A DNA stretch of 64,000 bases from Collinsella aerofaciens ATCC 25986 (lineage in GTDB: Bacteria > Actinomycetota > Coriobacteriia > Coriobacteriales > Coriobacteriaceae). The notes beneath the pieces were generated by a model. It was not told the origin of the DNA and made no database searches. It saw only the letters and a list, made by a program, of their open reading frames with translations. The position numbers and the translations under genes are program-made. Below are positions 1 through 12,471 of this stretch, one piece after another (within the stretch, counting starts at the first letter, position 1; every line of letters starts with the position of its first letter). The DNA is taken from assembly GCF_010509075.1 (NCBI RefSeq), contig NZ_CP048433.1:1736001-1800000 (forward strand). Direction: 5' to 3'.

Positions 1-1
1 C

Positions 2-448
2 ACCCAGGTCGTCTTTGAGGCCGGCAACACCACCTACGTGTCGCGCCGCATCGAGGGCGTGTACCCCAACTACAAGCAGCTCATCCCCGATTCGTGCGTG
101 ACGAGCGTCAAGATCGACGTCGCCGCCTTTAACGCCGCCCTCAAGCGCGTGGCCGTTATCGCGAGCGCCAACCCCGCCGTCAAGTTCGAGATCGATGTCG
201 AGAACGGGCAGATGGGCCTGTCCTCCATTTCCAATGACCAGGACCTTGCGCAGGAGACGATCGATGTCGAGGCCGAGGGCGAGTCGGGCACCATCGCCTT
301 CAACTACCACTACATCTTCGGGTGCCTCAATGCCCTGTCCAAGGAGAAGGAGATCACGCTGGAGCTCAAGAGCTACTCGCAGGCGGGCATCTTCAAGTCC
401 TACGACAAGATCAACTACCTGTACCTGGTCATGCCGGTCCGCATCTAG
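2..448 (+). CDS. dnaN: DNA polymerase III sliding clamp, C-terminal part (truncated by window start)
   Basis: This is the end of the beta clamp, the ring that tethers the replicative polymerase to DNA. The frame is open from base 2 and reads through about 148 residues to a TAG at 446. It contains the domain III signature EGVYPNYKQLIPDS and ends in VMPVRI, matching the usual MPMR-type C-terminus of DnaN. The start codon and domains I and II lie upstream of the window. It is followed 10 bases later by recF in the same direction, the standard order near oriC. The identification is firm; only the 5' boundary is missing. Confidence 0.95.
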   Translation, partial: TQVVFEAGNTTYVSRRIEGVYPNYKQLIPDSCVTSVKIDVAAFNAALKRVAVIASANPAVKFEIDVENGQMGLSSISNDQDLAQETIDVEAEGESGTIAFNYHYIFGCLNALSKEKEITLELKSYSQAGIFKSYDKINYLYLVMPVRI

Positions 449-458
449 CAACTGCCCT

Positions 459-1565
459 ATGACCATGTTCGCCCGCGATCTTTCCGTCGCGCACTACCGC
501 AGCTTCGATAGCTATCGCCTTGCCCTGGACGAGGGCGTGACGATACTTGCGGGACCCAACGCGGCGGGAAAGACCAATCTCATAGAGGCGCTGCAGCTGC
601 TGACGAGCGGCGCCTCGTTTAGGCATCCGACCGCAGCCGAGCTCGTCCATGACGGCGTGGGCTCGTGCAAGGTCGAGCTGAGGCTCGAGGGCGACGGCCG
701 CGTGCTTGATATGGGATTGAGCGCGGAGGACGGTAAACGCTCGTTTAGCCGCAACGGCAAGAGATGCTCTGCCGCCGGTGTGCGCGGGGTTCTGCCGAGC
801 GTGCTGTTTTGCCCCGACCATCTGGACATGGTTAAGCGAGGCGCCAGTGTGCGCCGCGCCGCCCTCGACGACTTTGGCATGCAACTGAGCGCACGCTATG
901 CCGATCTTGCGAGCACCTATGGTCGCTGCGTGACCCAGCGTAACGCCTTGCTCAAGGAGGCCTGGTGCTGCCGCGAGATGCTCGGCGCGTGGAACGATTC
1001 GATTGCCCGCGCGGGCGCGGCTCTGCTCGTGCACCGGTTGGCCCTGCTCGACCGGCTGGCGGGCCATGTGCGTACTGCCTACGGGCAAGTGGCGTCCGGT
1101 GAAGCCGCCAACGTGTCCTATGCGTCCACGCTGGGGGATTTGCCCCAGGTCGATGATCGCGAAGAGCTGAAGGGCTGGGCGTACGAGCGCATGCTGGCTG
1201 CCCTTGATGAGCACGCCGACGAGGAAATTCGCCGCGGCGTGACGTTGGTGGGACCGCATCGCGACGAGATTGAGTTTGCTGTGGCGGGTCGCTCCGCCCG
1301 TTCATTTGCCAGCCAAGGTCAGCAGCGAACGTTGGTTCTGGCCTGGAAGGTGGCGGAGGTGGCCGTGGCTCGCGATGTCCTGGGCACCGCCCCACTGCTG
1401 CTTTTGGACGACGTGATGAGCGAACTCGACGGCGAACGCCGCGGTGCTTTCCTGCGGCTGATCGGCGATGATATCCAGACGGTCATAACCACGACCAACC
1501 TGGGGTACTTTACCGATGACCTGCTTGATCGAGCCAAGGTGGTGAGCATGGGTGAGACGTGCTAA
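459..1565 (+). CDS. recF: DNA replication and repair protein RecF
   Basis: RecF is an SMC-like ATPase that helps load RecA at single-strand gaps. The 368-residue product has a Walker A motif GPNAAGKTN at residues 32-40, an ABC-type signature SQGQQRTLVLAWK and a Walker B LLLLDDVMSELD near the C-terminus, in the family's usual order and length. The open frame extends upstream inside dnaN, but ATG 459 gives the correct family start (MTMFARDLSVAHYRSF). A second ATG at 465 is possible. The 3' end overlaps the next gene by 14 bases, so the two are probably translationally coupled. Confidence 0.95.
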   Translation: MTMFARDLSVAHYRSFDSYRLALDEGVTILAGPNAAGKTNLIEALQLLTSGASFRHPTAAELVHDGVGSCKVELRLEGDGRVLDMGLSAEDGKRSFSRNGKRCSAAGVRGVLPSVLFCPDHLDMVKRGASVRRAALDDFGMQLSARYADLASTYGRCVTQRNALLKEAWCCREMLGAWNDSIARAGAALLVHRLALLDRLAGHVRTAYGQVASGEAANVSYASTLGDLPQVDDREELKGWAYERMLAALDEHADEEIRRGVTLVGPHRDEIEFAVAGRSARSFASQGQQRTLVLAWKVAEVAVARDVLGTAPLLLLDDVMSELDGERRGAFLRLIGDDIQTVITTTNLGYFTDDLLDRAKVVSMGETC

Positions 1566-2115
1566 TTACGAGCGCGAGAGCGAAACGGTCGCCTTCAGTG
1601 GCTTTTTGAACGCAGAGCGCCAGCGCATCCTGGCGGCTGCGACCCCTGAGCGCCGTGCGCAGATGGAGGCCGCCGAGGAGTCGCGCGCGGTCTATCGCGC
1701 GTGGAACGCGGTGTGCTCGGGCACGCGCGAGGGGCGGCATGTGACGGGCCTGCGCTACCTGCCCGAGTCCAATGAGCTGCTGGTATATCTCGACTCGCCC
1801 TCGTGGACGCAGGAAATGACGTTGTTGCGCGAGATCATCCGCGCGCGCATGGAGCGCGCCGGTGCGCATGTGGATGGCCTGGTGTTCAAAACCACCGCGC
1901 CCGGTCACACGCCGCCCGCCGCCAAGGAGCGCCTTCGCCCAGCGGCGACCGAGCGCCCGCCGGCCCCACACGCCGACCTCAGCGATGCCGAGCGCACCGA
2001 GATTGAGCGCCAAGTGGCGCCCATCGAAGACCAAAAACTGCGCGAGGCCCTCGAGAACGCCATGAGAGCCAGTGCCGAGTGGGCCAAGGGCGTGCAAGGC
2101 AAAAAAGAGCCTTAA
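1552..2115 (+). CDS. DUF721 (DciA-like) domain protein
   Basis: A 187-residue protein starting at GTG 1552 inside the end of recF. The DUF721 signature is visible in the middle (LRYLPESNELLVYLDSPSWTQE followed by LLREIIRARM). Genes of this family commonly sit between recF and gyrB in actinobacteria, and DciA-type members load the replicative helicase; that role is inferred from family and position. The C-terminal third is rich in Pro, Ala and Arg and looks disordered. A terminator follows, so dnaN-recF-DUF721 probably forms one transcript ending here. Confidence 0.8.
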   Translation: MRRANYERESETVAFSGFLNAERQRILAAATPERRAQMEAAEESRAVYRAWNAVCSGTREGRHVTGLRYLPESNELLVYLDSPSWTQEMTLLREIIRARMERAGAHVDGLVFKTTAPGHTPPAAKERLRPAATERPPAPHADLSDAERTEIERQVAPIEDQKLREALENAMRASAEWAKGVQGKKEP

Positions 2116-2142
2116 ATCGCATCTGGTGGCCTTGTAGAGCCA

Positions 2143-2172
2143 AATACCCTCGTTCCCGAGGGTATTTTTTTA
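2143..2172 (+). terminator. Rho-independent terminator after the recF operon
   Basis: A 9-bp stem (ATACCCTCG at 2144-2152 with CGAGGGTAT at 2157-2165) and a 4-base loop run into seven T residues. It separates the dnaN-recF unit from gyrB. Confidence 0.9.
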
Positions 2173-2178
2173 CGATAA

Positions 2179-4251
<2,073 letters not shown>

Positions 4252-4262
4252 GAGGAGGTAAC

Positions 4263-7004
4263 GTGGCAGACGATATCAACAACAATGAGGGTATGGACGA
4301 GGCCGGCGATGCCGGTATGCCCGACGATCTGAAGCGCCTGCTTGCCCGTGCTGAGCAGGGCGAGGACGGCGACCCGGACGCCTATAACCCCGATGCCGAT
4401 GATGACGAGGAAGAGGACGACGACGGCGAGCTCGAGGAGAGCTTTGGCGAAGTCGACCGTGGCGCCTCGGCCGGCGAGGATATCAACGGCGGCCAGCTCC
4501 AGATTTCGGAGTTCGGTCGCGAGATGAAGCAGTCGTTTATCGAGTATTCGATGTCGGTCATCACGGCGCGCGCCCTGCCGGACGTGCGCGACGGCTTAAA
4601 GCCGGTGCACCGCCGCATCCTGTACGCGATGAACGAGAGCGGCATCTACCCCAACCGCCCGCACAAGAAGTCGGCGTGGACGGTCGGCGAAGTTATCGGT
4701 AAGTACCACCCGCACGGTGACTCTGCGGTCTACGAGGCCATGGTCCGCTTGGCGCAGTGGTTCTCCATGCGCACGCCGCTCATCGACGGTCACGGCAACT
4801 TCGGCAATATCGACGGCGACGGCGCGGCGGCCATGCGTTACACCGAGAGCCGCCTGGCAAAGCCCGCCATGGAACTGTTGCGTGACTTGCAGAAGGATAC
4901 CGTCGACTGGCAGCCCAACTACGACGAATCGCTCGCCGAGCCCGTGGCACTGCCTGCACGTTTCCCCAACCTGCTGGTCAACGGCAGCCAGGGCATCGCC
5001 GTCGGCATGGCCACCAACATCGCCCCGCATAACCTCGCCGAGGCGATCGAGGCCACCTGCTACCTGATCGACAACCCCGACGCCACCGTCGACGAGCTCA
5101 TGCAGATCATGCCCGGTCCGGACTTCCCCACCGGCGCCATCATCATGGGCAGCGCCGGCATTAAGCAGAGCTACGAGACCGGCCGCGGCTCCATTACCGT
5201 GCGTGCCAAGGCGCACGTGGAGTCCACCAAGACCGGTCGCAGCCGCCTGGTCTTTACCGAGATTCCCTATATGGTCAACAAAGGCACCCTGCAGGAGAAG
5301 ATCGCCCAGCTCGTCAACGACAAGCGCATCGAGGGCATCTCGGATATGCGCGATGAGTCCAACCAGAAGGGTATCCGTCTGGTCATCGAGCTCAAGAAGG
5401 GCGTCATTCCGCAGGTCGTGCTCAACAACCTGTATAAGTACACCTCGCTGCAGACGACCTTTGGCGCCAACAACCTGGCACTCGTCAACGGCGTTCCCAA
5501 ATGCCTGAGCCTGCGCGAGATGCTGCAGCACTACATCGACCACCAGGTCGACGTAGTCACCCGCCGCACCCGCTTCGACCTTAAGAAGGCCCAGGCCCGC
5601 GCGCATATCCTTGAGGGCTACTTGATGGCTCTCGACCATATCGACGAGGTCATTAGCATCATCCGCTCCTCGCAGACCGACTCCGAGGCCAGCAGTCGCT
5701 TGATCGAGCGCTTTGGCTTTACGCCCGAGCAGACCACGGCCATCCTCGAGATGAAGTTGCGCCGCCTGACCGGCCTGGAGCGCGACAAGATTCAGGAAGA
5801 GTTGGACGGCCTGCGCCGCGCCATCGCCTACTACGAGGACCTGCTGGCGCATGAGGAGAAGATCCTGGGCGTCATCAAGGAAGAGATGCGCGAGATCTCC
5901 AAGAAGTTCGGCGATAAGCGCCGCACCGAGATCAGCCAGGTCGAGAAGGACCTGGATGTCGAGGACCTCATCGCCGACGAGGATATGGTCGTGACCATCA
6001 CCCACACCGGCTACGTTAAGCGTATCCCGGTTGCCGCCTACCGCGCCCAAAAGCGCGGCGGCAAGGGCGTGTCGGGCGTCAACCTCAAAGAGGACGATGT
6101 CATCGATGAGATGTTCATCGCGTCCACGCACGAGTACGTGCTGTTCTTCTCGAGCAAGGGCAAGGTCTATCGCCTGAAGGTGCACGAGCTGCCGGTAGGT
6201 ACGCGCCAGGCACGCGGTACCGCGATCGTCAACCTGCTGCCCTTCGAGGAGGGCGAGAAGATCGCGAGCGTCATCAGCTGCCGCGAGTTCCCGGCCAACG
6301 AGTACCTGATGTTTGCCACCAAGAGCGGTATGGTCAAGAAGACCGTGATGAGCGCATATGACCGCAGCCGTCGCGACGGCCTAATCGCTATCAACCTGCG
6401 CGACGACGACGCGCTGTTGAACGTGCGCCGCGTGCGCGAGGGCGACAAGATTATCCTGGCCACCACCGCGGGCAAGGCGATCATGTTCTCCGAGGAGCAG
6501 GTGCGCGCCACCGGCCGCGATACCAGCGGCGTTCGCGGTATCGGTATGAAGGACGGCGTGAGCGTTCTGGGCATGGAAGTCACTAACGGCAACGGTGATC
6601 TGTTCGTCATCACCGAGCGCGGCTACGGCAAGCGCACGCCGGTTGCGGACTACCCGGAGCAGAATCGCGGCGGCCAGGGCGTCTACACCATCCAAATGAC
6701 CGAGCGTAAGGGTAACCTCGCGGCCATGAAGACGGTGGGCCCGCAGCACGAGCTGTTCATCGTGACGGAGGGCGCGACGGTCATTCGCGTCAAGACCGAC
6801 GAAATCAGCCAGACTGGCCGCGCCACCCAGGGCGTCAAGATGATGACCGTCGACGACAACGACCGCATCTGCGCTGTCGCCCGTATGACGGCAGCCAAGG
6901 AAAAACCCGAAGGCGAGGGCGCCGAGGCCGCAGCCGACACCGAAGAGACCCCAGTCGACCTAGGCGACGGCAACGACATGCCAGAGGATCTCCTTGACGA
7001 GTAA
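4263..7004 (+). CDS. gyrA: DNA gyrase subunit A with acidic N-terminal extension
   Basis: Breakage-reunion subunit of gyrase, 913 residues from GTG 4263. The catalytic tyrosine is Tyr193 in AAMRYTESR. The quinolone-determining stretch [14 protein letters not shown] has Ser154 (E. coli Ser83 equivalent) and Glu158 (Asp87 equivalent), the usual susceptible-type residues. The C-terminal beta-pinwheel carries a GyrA box QKRGGKG. Compared with E. coli the catalytic core starts about 71 residues late: the first 75 residues are extremely Asp/Glu-rich, with a run [16 protein letters not shown]. The C-terminal tail is acidic too. The ending is followed by a strong terminator. Confidence 0.97.
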   Translation: MADDINNNEGMDEAGDAGMPDDLKRLLARAEQGEDGDPDAYNPDADDDEEEDDDGELEESFGEVDRGASAGEDINGGQLQISEFGREMKQSFIEYSMSVITARALPDVRDGLKPVHRRILYAMNESGIYPNRPHKKSAWTVGEVIGKYHPHGDSAVYEAMVRLAQWFSMRTPLIDGHGNFGNIDGDGAAAMRYTESRLAKPAMELLRDLQKDTVDWQPNYDESLAEPVALPARFPNLLVNGSQGIAVGMATNIAPHNLAEAIEATCYLIDNPDATVDELMQIMPGPDFPTGAIIMGSAGIKQSYETGRGSITVRAKAHVESTKTGRSRLVFTEIPYMVNKGTLQEKIAQLVNDKRIEGISDMRDESNQKGIRLVIELKKGVIPQVVLNNLYKYTSLQTTFGANNLALVNGVPKCLSLREMLQHYIDHQVDVVTRRTRFDLKKAQARAHILEGYLMALDHIDEVISIIRSSQTDSEASSRLIERFGFTPEQTTAILEMKLRRLTGLERDKIQEELDGLRRAIAYYEDLLAHEEKILGVIKEEMREISKKFGDKRRTEISQVEKDLDVEDLIADEDMVVTITHTGYVKRIPVAAYRAQKRGGKGVSGVNLKEDDVIDEMFIASTHEYVLFFSSKGKVYRLKVHELPVGTRQARGTAIVNLLPFEEGEKIASVISCREFPANEYLMFATKSGMVKKTVMSAYDRSRRDGLIAINLRDDDALLNVRRVREGDKIILATTAGKAIMFSEEQVRATGRDTSGVRGIGMKDGVSVLGMEVTNGNGDLFVITERGYGKRTPVADYPEQNRGGQGVYTIQMTERKGNLAAMKTVGPQHELFIVTEGATVIRVKTDEISQTGRATQGVKMMTVDDNDRICAVARMTAAKEKPEGEGAEAAADTEETPVDLGDGNDMPEDLLDE

Positions 7005-7044
7005 GTAGTCCTCTCCGGTCAAAAACATCAGACCCCATATATCG

Positions 7045-7078
7045 GCGGTCGGCGCACCTGCGCGCCGACCGCTTTTTT
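7045..7078 (+). terminator. Rho-independent terminator after gyrA
   Basis: An 11-bp G+C-rich stem (GCGGTCGGCGC at 7045-7055 with GCGCCGACCGC at 7062-7072) is followed by six T residues, 40 bases after the gyrA stop. Confidence 0.92.
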
Positions 7079-7096
7079 GAAAACCTAGGGACCCGC

Positions 7097-7234
7097 GTTC
7101 GCCCCGGCCGCCCGGCGGCATATGAAGTCGATCGCGAGTTCCGCACGAGCCGGAGAGCACTTAATGTGCTCTCCGTGCGAGTCAGGACTGTCCGAGCAGG
7201 CGACTTCATATGCCGCCGGGCGGCCGGGGCGAAC
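7097..7234. repeat. Long intergenic hairpin A (34-bp perfect arms)
   Basis: Arms at 7097-7130 and 7201-7234 are perfect 34-base reverse complements around a 70-base loop. The loop holds its own hairpin, GGAGAGCAC/GTGCTCTCC at 7152-7160 and 7166-7174. Part of the loop (CGAG..CCGCACGAGCCGGAG, 7134-7155) resembles the conserved loop of hairpins at 29986, 35448 and 54238, but less closely than those resemble one another. It lies between the gyrA terminator and the tRNA promoter, so it is not needed as a terminator. Confidence 0.85.
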
Positions 7235-7261
7235 CCCTCCCAAAGATTTTCAAAAAAGTTG

Positions 7262-7291
7262 TTGACGCGCGCGTAACGACTCGTCTAATAT
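7262..7291 (+). promoter_or_regulatory. Sigma-70 promoter for the tRNA-Ile gene
   Basis: TTGACG at 7262-7267 and TAATAT at 7286-7291 are separated by 18 bases, with the tRNA beginning 15 bases after the -10 box. This is the best-formed promoter in the first 10 kb. Confidence 0.8.
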
Positions 7292-7305
7292 ATCCCTTGC
7301 GCGAT

Positions 7306-7382
7306 GGACCTGTAGCTCAGTTGGTTAGAGCGTCCGGCTGATAACCGGGAGGTCACAAGTTCGAATCTTGTCAGGTCCACCA
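7306..7382 (+). tRNA. tRNA-Ile (anticodon GAT), copy 1
   Basis: A 77-base cloverleaf with acceptor pairing GGACCTG/CAGGTCC, D-loop AGCTCAGTTGGTTAGAGC, anticodon loop CTGATAA, T-loop TTCGAAT and an encoded CCA. It is identical to the copy at 7530. A long hairpin follows at once, so it may be transcribed separately from the next two tRNAs. Confidence 0.96.
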
Positions 7383-7393
7383 CTTTCTTTCGC

Positions 7394-7438
7394 AATAAAC
7401 ACCCCAGCGAGAGCCGAGTCGCCGCTGGGGTGTTTATT
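7394..7438. terminator. Hairpin between tRNA-Ile 1 and tRNA-Ala
   Basis: A 16-bp perfect stem, AATAAACACCCCAGCG at 7394-7409 with its complement at 7423-7438, ends in a short A/T stretch. It probably terminates or processes the first tRNA transcript. Confidence 0.65.
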
Positions 7439-7449
7439 ACTGTCTCCGT

Positions 7450-7525
7450 GGGGGTTTAGCTCAGCTGGGAGAGCGCGGGCTTTGCAAGCCTGAGGTCAGG
7501 GGTTCGATCCCCCTAACCTCCACCA
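7450..7525 (+). tRNA. tRNA-Ala (anticodon TGC)
   Basis: A 76-base cloverleaf: acceptor GGGGGTT/AACCTCC with one G-T pair, anticodon loop TTTGCAA, T-loop TTCGATC, CCA encoded at 7523-7525. Only four bases separate it from the second tRNA-Ile, so the pair is co-transcribed. Confidence 0.96.
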
Positions 7526-7529
7526 TGAT

Positions 7530-7606
7530 GGACCTGTAGCTCAGTTGGTTAGAGCGTCCGGCTGATAACCGGGAGGTCACAAGTTCGAATCTTGTCAGGT
7601 CCACCA
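7530..7606 (+). tRNA. tRNA-Ile (anticodon GAT), copy 2
   Basis: Base-for-base the same 77-base gene as the copy at 7306, including the encoded CCA. A terminator hairpin follows at 7620. Ile and Ala tRNAs usually sit in the 16S-23S spacer, but no rRNA flanks this set. Confidence 0.96.
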
Positions 7607-7619
7607 TCAAAACTGTGAA

Positions 7620-7650
7620 GAGCCCTGGGGCGTTGCCTCGGGGCTTTTTT
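7620..7650 (+). terminator. Terminator of the tRNA cluster
   Basis: An imperfect stem, AGCCCTGGGGC pairing with GCCTCGGGGCT, runs into six T residues just after tRNA-Ile copy 2. Confidence 0.85.
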
Positions 7651-7764
7651 CTTGTCTGCGATAAATCTCATTTTGGTTTTGTGTGCTGTGCGAAAGATTG
7701 GGTAGTATAGCTATTCAATGCGGCGGGCTGCCGCGTGTTAACCGCTACGTACCGGAGGTGTTCC

Positions 7765-8265
7765 ATGGTTCGTGTCGACATAGAGACCATCGTCATGGCC
7801 GCCGGTCCCGTGCCATCGCTTATTGTGCTTCGTGAGCGCAGCAGCAAATCGGACTCGCCCGCGCCGCTGCGTTCCCTTTCCATTCAGACTGGTTCGTTTG
7901 AAGCTGCTGCCATTAGCCGTGGCATCGATAGCGGCCGCGCCGAGCGCCCGATTACCCATGACCTGTTGCTCGATACTGTTGGCGCCCTGGGCGCCAAACT
8001 CGAGCGCATCGAGATCGTTCGCGCCGAGCCGCCGGTGTTCTACGCGACAATCGTCGTACTGGCCGATGGCGAGGAGCGCAAGATCGACGCCCGCCCCAGC
8101 GATGCCATTGCCCTTGCCGTGCGCAGCAATGCTCCCATGTTTGTGGAGGATGACATCATGAATCGCCTGGGCACTGTTTCTACCCGCGCCGAGGAAGTCG
8201 ACGACGAGCAGGAGTTCGAGAAGTTCGACGAGTTCGTCCATACGCTCTCCCCCGATGATTTCTAA
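7765..8265 (+). CDS. Bifunctional nuclease (BFN/DUF151) domain protein
   Basis: A 166-residue protein from ATG 7765, which follows GGAGG by 8 bases. The DUF151 core is recognisable in FYATIVVLADGEERKIDARPSDAIALAVRSNAPMFVEDDIM, where ARPSDAIALA is the family hallmark. Family members have reported DNase/RNase activity in plants, but the bacterial role is unclear. The C-terminus is acidic (EEVDDEQEFEKFDEF). The next gene begins immediately after its stop, suggesting an operon of two or three small genes. Confidence 0.85.
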   Translation: MVRVDIETIVMAAGPVPSLIVLRERSSKSDSPAPLRSLSIQTGSFEAAAISRGIDSGRAERPITHDLLLDTVGALGAKLERIEIVRAEPPVFYATIVVLADGEERKIDARPSDAIALAVRSNAPMFVEDDIMNRLGTVSTRAEEVDDEQEFEKFDEFVHTLSPDDF

Positions 8266-8655
8266 ATGCGGGGCGTTCAGGTTGTGGAGCGTTCGCTGAT
8301 GGCCGGCGGCATGTCGGCCGAGGCAGCGGCTATCGCGCGCGAGGCCCAGATGCGCTCTGAGGCTTCTGAGGCGGCGCGCATTGCCTATGTGACGCAGGCC
8401 CGCACGCTTCGCGAACGCCGCGGCTCGTTTATCAAGATGGTTGTCATCTCCGCCCTTGTCGCGGCAATCTGTTCGCGCCTTCGTGGTACAGTTGGTGCGC
8501 TTGGGTTTTCGATCTCTACGGGCCTGGTGATCTGGGGTGTGGTCGACGCGGTAATGCTGACCAGTCAGATCAAGGTGCTCGACAAGCGCGCGATGGATAT
8601 GATGCGCGCCCGCGACGCTGCCGCCAAGATCGCCGCCGAGGCACAGGAACTGTAA
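8266..8655 (+). CDS. Small membrane protein of unknown function
   Basis: A 129-residue protein that I do not recognise. ATG 8266 abuts the preceding stop; ATG 8299 has a better-spaced GGAG upstream and may be the true start. Two hydrophobic segments (about residues 57-72 and 80-100) form a probable membrane hairpin, flanked by Ala/Arg/Glu-rich helices at both ends that could form coiled coils. It is tightly linked to the BFN-domain gene, which is the only functional hint. Confidence 0.6.
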   Translation: MRGVQVVERSLMAGGMSAEAAAIAREAQMRSEASEAARIAYVTQARTLRERRGSFIKMVVISALVAAICSRLRGTVGALGFSISTGLVIWGVVDAVMLTSQIKVLDKRAMDMMRARDAAAKIAAEAQEL

Positions 8656-8685
8656 CGACGCCGGACTCGATGGGAAGGTCTAAAG

Positions 8686-9135
8686 ATGGCACAGGATATG
8701 CAGGACGCCGGTAACGTCTCCGCCGAGCTCGACGCCATGGTGTGTGACCTGATTGGTGCGTTCTTGGACGACCTTGCCGCCGGCGAGAATCCGGGCGTAG
8801 TTGTGGCGATTGAGGACGCTGCTTCCAACCGATATCTGGCGGCGCTCGACGAGGACGGCGAAGAGGCGTGCCTCGAGGCGGCCACCAACTTTATCTCCGA
8901 ACACAAGATGGGTCTTAAGGACGAGGGCCTGGGCCGTATCGCCCGATATGCCATCGGCTACACCGGCTGCGTCGAGGTTGACGGCGGCTATCACGATGCT
9001 CTGCTCGTGAGCTTCTTCGAAACCACGCTCGAGAGCGGTTTTTCGGCATATGTGCTGTATGAGGGCATGGGCGCCGGCGATGGTTTTATGTGGAGCGACC
9101 CTGAACCTGCAGGTGAGGAAACCCCTCTCATCTAA
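8686..9135 (+). CDS. Conserved-looking acidic protein of unknown function
   Basis: A 149-residue soluble acidic protein with no signal peptide or membrane segment. I recognise no family. It starts at ATG 8686, 30 bases after the previous gene, with a GGAAGG ribosome-binding site. Its codon use matches the neighbours, so it is likely a real gene. Confidence 0.6.
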   Translation: MAQDMQDAGNVSAELDAMVCDLIGAFLDDLAAGENPGVVVAIEDAASNRYLAALDEDGEEACLEAATNFISEHKMGLKDEGLGRIARYAIGYTGCVEVDGGYHDALLVSFFETTLESGFSAYVLYEGMGAGDGFMWSDPEPAGEETPLI

Positions 9136-9252
9136 AATCGCTAAAATAAACGAGTTTTCGGTAAAAGGCTCAATATTCCCGCCGAGCGTTGCATTGCTGG
9201 GTGGGTCGCATACGCGTGCCGGTTGTATATAGATAGAAGATAGGGGAACTAC

Positions 9253-11091
<1,839 letters not shown>

Positions 11092-11118
11092 GCGCTGGGC
11101 TTTATAGCGTCTAACGAG

Positions 11119-11153
11119 AAAGGGTGTCGACCGCGATGGTCGGCGCCCTTTTT
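11119..11153 (+). terminator. Terminator after typA
   Basis: AAAGGGTGTCGACC pairs with GGTCGGCGCCCTTT across a 5-base loop, ending in a T run. Confidence 0.88.
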
Positions 11154-11178
11154 GGTGCAGGGGGCAGGTTCGTTTGCG

Positions 11179-11211
11179 CCGCCACAAAGGTGCTTGGCAT
11201 CTTTGTGGCGG
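11179..11211. repeat. Short palindromic element (CCGCCACAAAG arms)
   Basis: Perfect 11-bp arms, CCGCCACAAAG at 11179-11189 and CTTTGTGGCGG at 11201-11211, enclose GTGCTTGGCAT. It resembles the element at 50768 (arms ACCACAAAGG) and lies 8 bases from the stop of the minus-strand gene, which it could help terminate. Confidence 0.65.
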
Positions 11212-11218
11212 TTAGCTG

Positions 11219-12364
11219 CTAAGCGGTGGGGAGTCCCGGCGTGTTAGTCGGCTGCTGCGGCTTGAGGCGGGCGTTGCGCCAGATGATCTGGATGATGTAG
11301 CCGAGCATAAAGACAAAGGCCACGCCGCTGATGAAGCCGCCTACGAGGGGAAGCCCTGTGAGGGCGCCTGCGGCGATGCCACCCACGGCTGCCATGGCGT
11401 AGCGGTTTTGGCTGTGTCTGACCATGCGGGCGATCGCGCACCCCGCAAAGGCGTTCGACACCAATGCGATGCCGATAACGCCGCACATGAGGGCTCCGGC
11501 AAGCGATAGACCAGCGATGGAGATAATCAGCAGTAGGACGGCGGGGACGATAGCAATCGTGCCCAGAAGACCGCTCACCCACAGGGGCGTGGGGCGCTGG
11601 TGGAGCATGCCGGCGGCGCTGGCGGTCGCGCGCGGAAAGACGAGCTCGAGTAGCAGGGCGACAAAGCAGGTGGAAAGCGCCGCGGCGACGGTGCCGCCGA
11701 TGACATCGTTAACGGTGGAAGTATCCTCGTTTTCGGTGCGGTCGATCTTGAGCGCGCCGACCTCGGCTCCCGCGGCGCGCTCGGGGTCCTCGGAGACATG
11801 CGCGTTCACGGTGCCGGTGATGTGGGCGTTCTTGCCCAGGATGAGCTTGTCGGCCCAAACCTCGACATCGCCATCGACGGTACCATCGATGGTCACCGTA
11901 TCGCCCGCAAGCGCTGCCGACTTGGTAGAGCCGCGCAGGGCAACCGTCTCGCCTATCGCATAGAAACAGTTGGCGGTGCTGTCGGCGTTGAGAACAACGT
12001 GCTGGCCAGCGACGGTTATGCTGCCATCAACCGTGGTTTGGGCGATATCAATTGTGCGCGCCGCAAGACGAACGGCGCCGCCTACCGTGCAGTCGCGAAT
12101 TGAGAGGGTATCGCCCGCGGCGATGATATCGCGGCCGATGGACGCATCGTCCAAGTTGAGGGCCTGACCTGTCCAGTACAGGTCACCCTCGACGCCAGAC
12201 GGATCGACGTCATTGTCGGTCGCAAGTATGTTTCCTGCGGTGTCCGTGCCGGCAAATGACGCCGTGGGAAGAGCGATGAGCGCGAGCGCGATGAGTGTGA
12301 ATGCCATAAGCAGGCAGCGACGCATCTTGTGTGACGGCGCCGCCGCGGTTTGATTGAAAGCCAT
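11219..12364 (-). CDS. Exported membrane protein with bactofilin-like repeat region
   Basis: A 381-residue protein from ATG 12364, preceded by AAAGGA on the minus strand. Residues about 15-38 are a signal peptide (LLMAFTLIALALIALPTASFA). Residues 40-190 form a polymer-forming repeat region (repeated motifs such as GDTLSIRDCTVGGAV and GDTVTIDGTVDGDVEV) like the beta-helix of bactofilins. The C-terminal half has about four membrane segments. An extracytoplasmic beta-helix on a membrane anchor is the visible architecture; the function is unknown. Bactofilins proper lack a signal peptide, so this is a related fold rather than a true bactofilin. Confidence 0.7.
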   Translation of the reverse strand: MAFNQTAAAPSHKMRRCLLMAFTLIALALIALPTASFAGTDTAGNILATDNDVDPSGVEGDLYWTGQALNLDDASIGRDIIAAGDTLSIRDCTVGGAVRLAARTIDIAQTTVDGSITVAGQHVVLNADSTANCFYAIGETVALRGSTKSAALAGDTVTIDGTVDGDVEVWADKLILGKNAHITGTVNAHVSEDPERAAGAEVGALKIDRTENEDTSTVNDVIGGTVAAALSTCFVALLLELVFPRATASAAGMLHQRPTPLWVSGLLGTIAIVPAVLLLIISIAGLSLAGALMCGVIGIALVSNAFAGCAIARMVRHSQNRYAMAAVGGIAAGALTGLPLVGGFISGVAFVFMLGYIIQIIWRNARLKPQQPTNTPGLPTA

Positions 12365-12471
12365 GGTTGATCCTTTTGTTAGGTGTTCGGCATATACCTA
12401 ACAGGGTACCCAACGTGCGGGCGCTCTAAAAGAACCTCTCGGTTGCATTTCGAAGGATGAGCCCGCGCTAC

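Noticed and set aside
7097-7234. Hairpin A as the gyrA terminator
   Set aside because: A complete terminator with six T residues lies upstream at 7045-7078, and the hairpin has no T run.
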